The notes under the pieces were generated by a model. It did not search any database. It saw only the letters and a program-made list of their open reading frames with translations, and had not been told where the DNA came from. This document shows positions 1 through 5,199 of a DNA stretch of 5,841 bases, piece after piece. The stretch lies in contig CAYWXT010000301.1 in the NCBI GenBank assembly GCA_964462125.1, forward strand, positions 1 through 5,841, written 5' to 3'. How positions within the stretch are numbered: position 1 is the stretch's first letter; each line of letters begins with the position of its first letter. Source of the DNA: JAWLFY01 sp964462125. GTDB taxonomy: Bacteria > Planctomycetota > Planctomycetia > Pirellulales > Pirellulaceae. The position numbers were made by a program, and so were the translations under genes.

Positions 1-40
1 GGAGGCGGGCGTATCGGAGGCGGGCGTATCGGAGGCGGGC
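1..40 (-). repeat. 15-bp tandem repeat encoding SDTPA pentapeptides
   Basis: On the plus strand the unit ggaggcgggcgtatc occurs at 1-15 and 16-30, and its first ten bases recur at 31-40. Read on the minus strand in the frame of the tip gene, each unit encodes Ser-Asp-Thr-Pro-Ala (in rotation), preceded by a Ser/Pro-rich run. Because the unit is a multiple of three, copy-number change would lengthen or shorten the linker without shifting frame. The array is cut by the window edge, so its full copy number is unknown. Confidence 0.9.
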
Positions 41-957
41 GGCGGGCTGGAGGGATGCTCGGGGACATCGGGGTTGTTGACGTAATCAGAGGCTGCCTTG
101 GCGCCACTTTCGGAGGCCGAGGAGATTCCGGTTTCGTCCACGACCGTCGGCCCACCAACGGCGGAGTTGTCCAGTCCGATCGGTCCACCGCTGCCCATGA
201 ACCAGCTGGTCACATAGCCGGCCCCCATTTTGGTGAGGGTCTCGGCGCCGCGGAGATTGTCGGCGACCTTGTTTTTCCGGGCGTCGGCGAATTCGCGGGC
301 CATCCGGTTGATGTCGCGCCCCTTGATCCGCTGGCCGGAACTGCGGAGCGCCATCTTGGCAGCGGACTTGCTCAGAACCTGGGGACCGAAGCGATAGGTC
401 AGGTATTGGATCGGCAGGGCCGCCTTGCTTGCAATCAGACCGCCGACGTGTTTCCCGACCCACTGCAGCCCTGTTTGCAGTCCCCAATCCAACACCATGT
501 GGACGTTCGAAAAGATCATGTCGGCCATCGTCATCGAGACGAAATGTGTATTGAGCGCCAACACCAAGCCGGTGGGCGTCGGCATGGGGGTGCCACAGTT
601 CAAGTTAAAGTTGGTCATCCCGGCCATCGCAACGGCGACCGGCATGCCTTCCACAGGGTACCTGGCGACGCCAAAGTACGATTTCGATGAACTGAGCAGG
701 ATCTCCATCGGGAGCAAAATGCTGGGGGGACCAATATGCGGAATCATCGGGCCGATGTCGGTCCCCTGCTGCATCGAGAATCCCCATCCCATGCTGGGGT
801 GACGCGTTGCCATCGAGCAGGTGGCGCCGGTTCCCATCAGGATCATCGCGGTCCGGTAAGGAACCGGGGACGGGGCGGGCGAAGGGGAACCGGGGGGCCA
901 GGGGATATGGTAGTCGATCCCCATCATTGGGTGCCAATGTTTCAAGATCGCATGCAT
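1..957 (-). CDS. PAAR-like T6SS tip/effector protein, 3' end beyond the left edge
   Basis: The frame opens at an ATG (955-957) and runs 319 codons to base 1 without a stop, so the C-terminus lies outside the window. An in-frame stop lies a few codons upstream of this ATG, and GAAGG sits 9 nt before it, which fixes the start. Residues 1-145 are rich in Pro, Met and Gly, with a GIDYHIPWPPGSPSPAPSPV stretch near residues 13-32, NCGTPMPTPTG at 120-130 and repeated short turns. They resemble the PAAR-like N-terminal regions of Rhs and other T6SS tip proteins, although no zinc-binding PAAR signature is obvious. Residues about 145-250 look helical, moderately hydrophobic at first and then basic. Residues 256-319 form a low-complexity linker ending in SDTPA repeats. 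It is the fifth gene after hcp and follows a DUF2169 adaptor gene by 40 bp, the usual position of an adaptor's cargo. A C-terminal toxin is inferred and not seen. The gene could instead end soon after the linker and encode only a tip. Confidence 0.82.
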   Translation of the reverse strand, partial: MHAILKHWHPMMGIDYHIPWPPGSPSPAPSPVPYRTAMILMGTGATCSMATRHPSMGWGFSMQQGTDIGPMIPHIGPPSILLPMEILLSSSKSYFGVARYPVEGMPVAVAMAGMTNFNLNCGTPMPTPTGLVLALNTHFVSMTMADMIFSNVHMVLDWGLQTGLQWVGKHVGGLIASKAALPIQYLTYRFGPQVLSKSAAKMALRSSGQRIKGRDINRMAREFADARKNKVADNLRGAETLTKMGAGYVTSWFMGSGGPIGLDNSAVGGPTVVDETGISSASESGAKAASDYVNNPDVPEHPSSPPPASDTPASDTPAS

Positions 958-966
958 GGGACGTTG

Positions 967-971
967 CCTTC
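967..971 (-). promoter_or_regulatory. Ribosome binding site of the PAAR-like gene
   Basis: GAAGG on the minus strand lies 9 nt before the ATG at 957 and about 27 nt after the DUF2169 stop. It supports 957 as the start of the open frame that runs off the left edge. Confidence 0.6.
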
Positions 972-997
972 AATGGTGGGGCGACCCTCAAAACGGA

Positions 998-1957
998 TCA
1001 TTGGACCAGGGCGCACGATCGGCGCTGCAGGGGAACCATGCGGTAACGAAACGGGTATCGCCAGGCGATGAACGCTCGCTGTTGGCCCGATTCGATTCCG
1101 ATTTGGTCGACCTGGGGGATCGCTTCGATTCGCTCGCCATCGAATGCCAGTTGGATCCGGAGTCCCGGATCGGGAATTTGAAATCGGATCGTCCCCTGGG
1201 GATCAACGCCGTTGACTTCGACCCCATCACCGGGGTTGGCGGCGGGAAAAATCATGCCGGGCAGCGCGGCGTTGAAAAACTTGGGATCGAGCCGTCTCAC
1301 CGCGCCGGTCGCTTCGTCGATCTCGACGAAGCGGCGCAGTCGGGGACCGAAGCTGGGCGGTGCCGTGCAGGTCGCGACCGGTTCTGGTTGATCCTCCCAA
1401 TTTTGAATCGGGTGTTTGGGGGATTCGAGATTCGGCAGAAACTTGCCGACAGCCCGATCGCGTTCCAGGTAATACCCTTTGCCGACCGGGTTGTCGGGAA
1501 AGGGGACGGCAAGTTCGTCCCATTGATCGCTGCCACCATAAGCATGCAGCAGGTCGAGTGGGATCGACTCGAACGGCTGCGGCGGTCCCGGGCGAAGTTG
1601 GCCGGCGTTTTCGACCCAAACGCGGTCTCCGAAGACGTCGATGTCATGCCGCGCCGCGTTCCCCACGGCGACCGTGACGCGTCCACGCGCAGGGTCATTC
1701 GGTGACGGCTGGGCGGCGCCGAAGACGAACACGTCGACGCCGCCTTTGTAAAAGACTTCGTCCGATTCCATCGCGCCCCCGTGCGGTCCTTGCCACGGTC
1801 CCGCGGAAACCTCCCAAACCTGCTCCTCCGCTTCGGCCAATCCGCCGGGGGTGAGTTCGTAGGTGATCCGGGCCAGCACCGACGCGCAGAATCGCTCGTC
1901 GTCGATCGCACCGCGGAACAGCAATGCCGGATAGCGGGTTTGGTTTTCAAGTTCCAT
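998..1957 (-). CDS. DUF2169 family T6SS effector adaptor-like protein
   Basis: This 319-residue protein shows the motif order of the DUF2169 family: an N-terminal strand-rich part, KGGVDVFVFG at 71-80, VFGDRVW at 108-114, AYGG at 139-142, NPVGKGYY at 156-163, LPNLESP at 174-180 and a FFNAA motif near 227-231. DUF2169 proteins are found next to PAAR-like/DUF4150 effectors, and in Agrobacterium one is needed to deliver its cognate effector with a specific VgrG. The protein is therefore expected to act in the cytoplasm, docking the downstream tip protein onto the upstream VgrG. The start at 1957 is preferred because GAGGA lies 9 nt upstream of it. An in-frame ATG at 1966, three codons earlier, directly abuts that GAGGA and is too close for good initiation. 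Length is near the usual family size, without truncation. Family membership is confident; the specific cargo is inferred from gene order. Confidence 0.9.
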   Translation of the reverse strand: MELENQTRYPALLFRGAIDDERFCASVLARITYELTPGGLAEAEEQVWEVSAGPWQGPHGGAMESDEVFYKGGVDVFVFGAAQPSPNDPARGRVTVAVGNAARHDIDVFGDRVWVENAGQLRPGPPQPFESIPLDLLHAYGGSDQWDELAVPFPDNPVGKGYYLERDRAVGKFLPNLESPKHPIQNWEDQPEPVATCTAPPSFGPRLRRFVEIDEATGAVRRLDPKFFNAALPGMIFPAANPGDGVEVNGVDPQGTIRFQIPDPGLRIQLAFDGERIEAIPQVDQIGIESGQQRAFIAWRYPFRYRMVPLQRRSCALVQ

Positions 1958-1966
1958 CGACACCAT

Positions 1967-1971
1967 TCCTC
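1967..1971 (-). promoter_or_regulatory. Ribosome binding site deciding the DUF2169 start
   Basis: GAGGA on the minus strand ends immediately before the ATG at 1966 and 9 nt before the ATG at 1957. The second spacing is normal and the first is not, so the shorter protein starting MELENQTRYP is favoured. Confidence 0.6.
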
Positions 1972-2016
1972 ATCGTGCTCGTTCGCGGCTAACTCCCGAT
2001 AACGGTTCGCGTCCGG

Positions 2017-2517
2017 TCAACAGTTCACCCGCACCCGTTCGCCTTGGAGCCGCACGTCGTCGTTGGCTTGCAGACGGACGTCCCCCCGCTGCGACTCGAG
2101 CAACTGGCTGCGGCCCTGCGAGCGGATTTCGCCGTCACTGGAGATCGTCACCGCGTCGCGACCTCGCAGCTTCAGATCATCCGCCTCGATCTGCAACTTT
2201 CCTTCGACCGACAGCGTGACCTCGGCGCCGACCAATCGCAGCACCGGGCCGGTCTCGGTGATCTGAATTTCGAGACTACAGTGACCGTTCGGCGAGACGA
2301 TCTGCAGTCGCTGGGCGTCGCCGTCGGCCGAGGCGATCCGCAGCGATTGTCCATGCGCCAGCGGGAGGCCCGGCTCAGTACATCCGGCTTGCCGAGCCGT
2401 ATCGTCGCGACGTTGTCCTTGCGCCAGGGCAAGGTCCGAATCGGCCACGGCTGCGTTTGTCACCGACGGGTTTGCACTCTCGGACATCTCGCCCTCGTTC
2501 GTTGCCCACTGGGTCAT
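2017..2517 (-). CDS. Small beta-solenoid protein, putative VgrG spike extension or connector
   Basis: This 166-residue protein is not one I can name with certainty. Its first 55 residues are polar and probably disordered. From about residue 58 onward it alternates short hydrophobic strands and polar turns, including LRLVGAEVTLSVEGKLQIEA, DAVTISSDGEIRSQGRS and VRLQANDDVRLQGERVRVNC, as expected of a beta-solenoid. It ends VRVNC, close to the VKVNS that ends VgrG. Similar small genes, some assigned to DUF3540, occur between vgrG and DUF2169 genes in T6SS cassettes. The start ATG overlaps the vgrG stop in ATGA, suggesting translational coupling. An in-frame ATG at 2487 with GAGGG 4 nt upstream is a real alternative, giving 156 residues. 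There is no signal peptide and no enzyme motif. A structural role between spike and tip is inferred from position and sequence character. Confidence 0.78.
   Translation of the reverse strand: MTQWATNEGEMSESANPSVTNAAVADSDLALAQGQRRDDTARQAGCTEPGLPLAHGQSLRIASADGDAQRLQIVSPNGHCSLEIQITETGPVLRLVGAEVTLSVEGKLQIEADDLKLRGRDAVTISSDGEIRSQGRSQLLESQRGDVRLQANDDVRLQGERVRVNC
2492..2496 (-). promoter_or_regulatory. Internal ribosome binding site for the alternative start at 2487
   Basis: GAGGG on the minus strand lies 4 nt before an in-frame ATG at 2487. The upstream ATG at 2517 has no clear binding site of its own and would depend on ribosomes terminating on vgrG. Both starts give the same beta-solenoid domain. 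Confidence 0.35.
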
Positions 2518-4472
2518 GAGTTCACTTTGACAACCGCGCCGACGATCGACACCGGTCCCATGCCCGAGATGTCGATCATCGGTCCGGAAATTTTGATGCC
2601 GGAGGGGCCGAGCTCGATCATGGAGGGACCGGCGGTGAGCTTGATGCTGACCCCGGCGTTGATCTCGATCGTCGTCCCCGCGTCGACGGTGCGGCTGGTT
2701 CCAACCGTGAGCGAATCGTCGGTGCCGACGGAGGTGGAACGTCCTGTGCCGATCGTTTCGTCACGGTCGGTTCCGATTGTGATCGTCCGCTTGGCTCCCA
2801 CCGACAGGGTGTCATCGGCGCCGATCGTGGTTTCGCGATTGGAGCCGATCTCGAGGCTTTGATTGCTGGCAATCTGGACCGATTCGTCAGCGCCGACATC
2901 GCGGCTGCGGTCGTTATGGACGTGTTCCCGCAGGTCGTTTTCGACGGTGCTGTCCTTGTCGAATTGGGCATGTTCCCGGATCAGTTCCTCGCCGGGCGAA
3001 TCGTCCATCACGTATTCGTTGAAGCCCTCGCCCTGGTAGGTCTTCGACTTGATACCGCTGATTTTCTTTTCGTCGGGCAAGTCAAAGGGGGGCATGTTTT
3101 GGGCGTGGTAGACGCGTCCGGTGATCAGGGGCCGATCGGGATCTCCTTCGAGGAAACTAACGACGACCTCTTCGCCGATCCGCGGCAGACTGATCCCGCC
3201 GAAGCCGGCGCCGGCATGGACTTGGGAAACGCGGATCCAGCAACTGCTGTTGTCGTCCATCTGGCCGTAGCGGTCCCAATGGAACTGGCACTTCACCCGC
3301 CCGAACTCATCCGGGTAGATCTCCTCCCCGGGTGGGCCGGTGACGATGGCGGTTTGGACGCCGCTGATCGCTGGCTTGGGGGTTGTCCGTGCCGGGCGGA
3401 ATGCTCGATCGGCAGGGATGCAGGTCAGCGCGTTGTGGTAGCCCGATCCGCCGGCCACACCGGTTTCGTAGCCCATCGGCTCACTGGCGGCATGGTGAAT
3501 CGAGGTGATCACCACCTCGGTCCCCTCCTCGGCGCTGTCGCGGTGCGTGCCGACCTTGAATCGGCCTCCGACCTGAAAGGTTTTGCACAAGCTGGTGGCG
3601 TTGACGACATCGTACCGTGTCTCTTCCGCCTCGATCCTCAGTTTCGTTTCTTCGTCCCCGGCGCCTTTGTCGGGGTAGTCGCCCGGGTAGTCGTACAATT
3701 CGTACCCCGCGATGTCGTGCAGGTCGACGACGGTCTTGCTTTCGGCCAGCAGATCGGTGGTCGGGGTCTTGAAGTTGTAGTCGCGCTGGACGTATTTGCC
3801 CGCGACGAATTCGAACCGCCGTTCCCACGAGGTGAGATGATCTTCGATGGCGCGGGTGCCGGTGTCGATCGGGTAGTCGACCTTCGCCTCCGGCAGCCCG
3901 TCGTAGCCGTCCTTGTGATCGGTGATCACCATCTGGTGCCCGCTGTCGGAATGCTTGAAGTAGTAGAAGATGCCTTCCTGTTCCATCAGCCGCGAGAGAA
4001 ACGCGAAGTCGGTCTCCCGGTATTGCACACAGTATTCCCAATCCTTGTGCTCAACCTGCAGGTCGGACTTGTAGTCGGCAAACCCGAAATCGCCGAGGAC
4101 TTCGTCGATGATTTGCGGAACGCTCGTCTCTTGAAAGATCTTGCAGTCGCTGGTTTGGGTCAGGAACCACAACCAGGGGACGACCTCGATCCGGTAGCTG
4201 CGTCGCCCTTCCCGGTCGACGTCCCCTCGGACCAGCCGGCTGACGTAGCCGTGCCAATGTCGCCGGGAGTTGTCGCCCCGTTCGACGCTCCAGCTGACCG
4301 GTGTGCCGACGATGTCTTGAGGCTTGATGCCGGGATCGTCACTGATCAGTTCCAGCTCGTAATGGAACAGCCGGCTCATATCTTCGCTGCCCGAGAACGA
4401 CACCAGCAGCAGCACATCCTCGCCGAGCATGGTGCTCAGGTTCAGCATTCGGTTCTGTTGTGTCAGTGCCAT
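2514..4472 (-). CDS. vgrG: Type VI secretion system spike protein VgrG
   Basis: This 652-residue protein forms the trimeric spike on the Hcp tube, homologous to phage T4 gp27-gp5. Residues about 10-345 are the gp27-like hub, with the conserved QYRETDFAFLSRLMEQEGIF near 150-169. The gp5-like OB-fold follows, with FGRVKCQFHWDR near 390-401, WIRVSQVHAGAGFGG at 412-426 and PRIGEEVVVSFLEGDPDRP from about 430, the hallmark of VgrG. Residues 510-597 are eleven in-phase octapeptides of the gp5 needle type, and the rest is a short strand-rich tip ending VKVNS. No extra catalytic domain follows, so this is a structural spike and not an evolved toxin. The ATG at 4472 (MALTQQNRML) is chosen because family similarity begins there. 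A GTG at 4514 would add 14 residues, has no binding site and lies inside a hairpin. No strong Shine-Dalgarno precedes 4472. The stop overlaps the next gene in ATGA. Confidence 0.97.
   Translation of the reverse strand: MALTQQNRMLNLSTMLGEDVLLLVSFSGSEDMSRLFHYELELISDDPGIKPQDIVGTPVSWSVERGDNSRRHWHGYVSRLVRGDVDREGRRSYRIEVVPWLWFLTQTSDCKIFQETSVPQIIDEVLGDFGFADYKSDLQVEHKDWEYCVQYRETDFAFLSRLMEQEGIFYYFKHSDSGHQMVITDHKDGYDGLPEAKVDYPIDTGTRAIEDHLTSWERRFEFVAGKYVQRDYNFKTPTTDLLAESKTVVDLHDIAGYELYDYPGDYPDKGAGDEETKLRIEAEETRYDVVNATSLCKTFQVGGRFKVGTHRDSAEEGTEVVITSIHHAASEPMGYETGVAGGSGYHNALTCIPADRAFRPARTTPKPAISGVQTAIVTGPPGEEIYPDEFGRVKCQFHWDRYGQMDDNSSCWIRVSQVHAGAGFGGISLPRIGEEVVVSFLEGDPDRPLITGRVYHAQNMPPFDLPDEKKISGIKSKTYQGEGFNEYVMDDSPGEELIREHAQFDKDSTVENDLREHVHNDRSRDVGADESVQIASNQSLEIGSNRETTIGADDTLSVGAKRTITIGTDRDETIGTGRSTSVGTDDSLTVGTSRTVDAGTTIEINAGVSIKLTAGPSMIELGPSGIKISGPMIDISGMGPVSIVGAVVKVNS
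2682..2945 (-). repeat. Eleven octapeptide (24-nt) repeats of the VgrG needle
   Basis: Residues 510-597 of VgrG fall into eleven consecutive eight-residue units, each starting with Val or Ile, usually followed by Gly: for example IGSNRETT, IGADDTLS, VGAKRTIT, IGTDRDET, IGTGRSTS, VGTDDSLT and VGTSRTVD. This is the VxGxxxxx-type pattern of the T4 gp5 triangular beta-helix, in which three chains wind together and the hydrophobic first residue points inward. The register is kept without insertions. The DNA units have diverged, so the conservation is at protein level. Confidence 0.88.
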
Positions 4473-4505
4473 CGGAAAGTGCTCGGGGCTTGTAAAAGGC
4501 CGCGG

Positions 4506-4534
4506 TCCGATCACCCCAGCAGGAGGCGATCGGA
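4506..4534 (-). promoter_or_regulatory. Hairpin between hcp and vgrG
   Basis: Bases 4506-4515 and 4525-4534 are inverted complements: a 10-bp stem with a single G-U wobble on the minus-strand transcript and a 9-nt loop. It begins about 34 nt after the hcp stop and ends about 33 nt before the vgrG ATG. The transcript then reads through CCGCGG and a short CCTTTT, too weak a U-tract for a classical terminator. It could be a leaky terminator, or an mRNA-stabilising or processing element that keeps hcp transcript more abundant than vgrG. The function is inferred. Confidence 0.5.
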
Positions 4535-4568
4535 GCCGGCGGCGAATCGAAGGAAGAAAATCGAGGGA

Positions 4569-5051
4569 TCAGGACTCGCCTTCTTCCACCTTCCAGCTGT
4601 ACTCGATGTTGCCCTTCTTGTTGCCCTTGGAATCGTTCTCGGTGTAGGTCACCTTGATCTCCTCGAAGTTCAGCGAGAAGTCTTCCGCCGGGACCGAATC
4701 GCTCTGGCCGCTGCCGCTGATGTGGTAGTGCGTCACCAGCACGTTCTTCAGCTCGTAGGCGTAATAGGTCACGCGACCGGCGTCGGTGTACGAGGCCGTC
4801 ACGTGAATCTCGACTTTGGAGAACACTTTCCCATTCGCAACGGCCTCGGCGATCTTCGGGCTCGCCTTGTCCAACTCCTTGGCACAGCTCAGGTCGTCGA
4901 CGATCACGTCGCCGCGGCGCCGCGTCTGACCGGTGGAACCGCCGCCAGGCTGAGTCAAGCCTTGGCTGAACGACATGAGGTCACTCCAGGCCTTGTGGTC
5001 CTTGTCCTGGGATTCGCCATCGACGCCGTCGAATTTGATGTAAGCAGCCAT
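4569..5051 (-). CDS. hcp: Type VI secretion system tube protein Hcp
   Basis: This 160-residue protein matches the Hcp family in length and sequence pattern. It has the N-terminal MAAYIKFDGVDGES strand, the family-typical SPKIAEAVANGK helix (64-75), the VEIHVTASY strand (80-88), YYAYELKNVLVTHYHIS (96-112) and the C-terminal EDFSLNFEEIKVTYTE (123-138) ending in a beta hairpin. Hcp forms hexameric rings that stack into the inner tube fired by the T6SS and can also carry small effectors in its lumen. There is no fused effector domain. The ATG at 5051 has AGGAA 8 nt upstream, so the start is secure. It is the first gene of the cassette after a 148-bp gap, so a promoter is likely there, and it lies 96 bp before vgrG with a hairpin between. 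Confidence 0.96.
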   Translation of the reverse strand: MAAYIKFDGVDGESQDKDHKAWSDLMSFSQGLTQPGGGSTGQTRRRGDVIVDDLSCAKELDKASPKIAEAVANGKVFSKVEIHVTASYTDAGRVTYYAYELKNVLVTHYHISGSGQSDSVPAEDFSLNFEEIKVTYTENDSKGNKKGNIEYSWKVEEGES

Positions 5052-5059
5052 TTCTGAAA

Positions 5060-5064
5060 TTCCT
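5060..5064 (-). promoter_or_regulatory. Ribosome binding site of hcp
   Basis: AGGAA on the minus strand lies 8 nt before the hcp ATG. It is the best-placed Shine-Dalgarno in the window, in keeping with the high expression expected of a tube protein. Confidence 0.75.
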
Positions 5065-5124
5065 GTGATAAACGGGGAACGATTGTTTTCGATCGGTGGT
5101 GTTGTCTTTGCCTCGACGCCACCG

Positions 5125-5163
5125 GCAACAATTCCGTTCTCGTCTCGCCCCCGGGATTGTTGC
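5125..5163. repeat. Inverted repeat upstream of hcp
   Basis: Arms at 5125-5136 and 5152-5163 pair over 12 positions with one mismatch around a 15-nt loop; the outer eight bases (gcaacaat/attgttgc) are perfect. It lies 36 nt past the stop of the right-hand gene and 73 nt before hcp. No U-tract follows it on either strand, so it does not look like an intrinsic terminator. A regulator-binding site or leader-RNA structure for hcp is possible. The 148-bp gap also holds a minus-strand T-rich run (5171-5190) with no GC stem before it, and no convincing sigma-70 or sigma-54 promoter that I can pick out. Confidence 0.4.
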
Positions 5164-5199
5164 GTCCCCGCAAGGAAAAAAAGGAAAATGATCGGCTGG

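Noticed and set aside
1..40. CRISPR-like or minisatellite array
   Set aside because: The units are 15 bp, directly adjacent without spacers and in frame within a coding region, so they are a protein-coding tandem repeat.
55..802. Plus-strand open frames of 211 and 125 codons
   Set aside because: Both are antisense to the PAAR-like gene, whose minus-strand frame has a binding site, fitting sequence character and operon position.
605..991. Minus-strand open frame of 128 codons overlapping the DUF2169-tip junction
   Set aside because: It is out of frame with the tip gene, and its Arg/Pro/Asp-rich product looks like a frame shadow. The same applies to the minus-strand frame at 86-487.
956..1705. 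Plus-strand open frame of 249 codons
   Set aside because: It is antisense to the DUF2169 gene and its product resembles no known domain.
4473..4514. Longer vgrG start at the GTG at 4514
   Set aside because: The added 14 residues do not resemble VgrG N-termini, no binding site precedes the GTG, and the codon lies inside the intergenic hairpin.
2859..5057. Plus-strand open frame of 732 codons antisense to vgrG and hcp
   Set aside because: It lies opposite two confidently identified genes. Its product is a low-complexity Val/Ala/Asp/Gly/Leu-rich string with no recognisable domain, as expected when G/C-biased third positions of a GC-rich gene suppress stops on the other strand.
5171..5190. Intrinsic terminator for the right-hand gene at the T-rich run on the minus strand
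   Set aside because: The T run is not preceded by a GC-rich stem, and the nearby inverted repeat lies after it and not before it.
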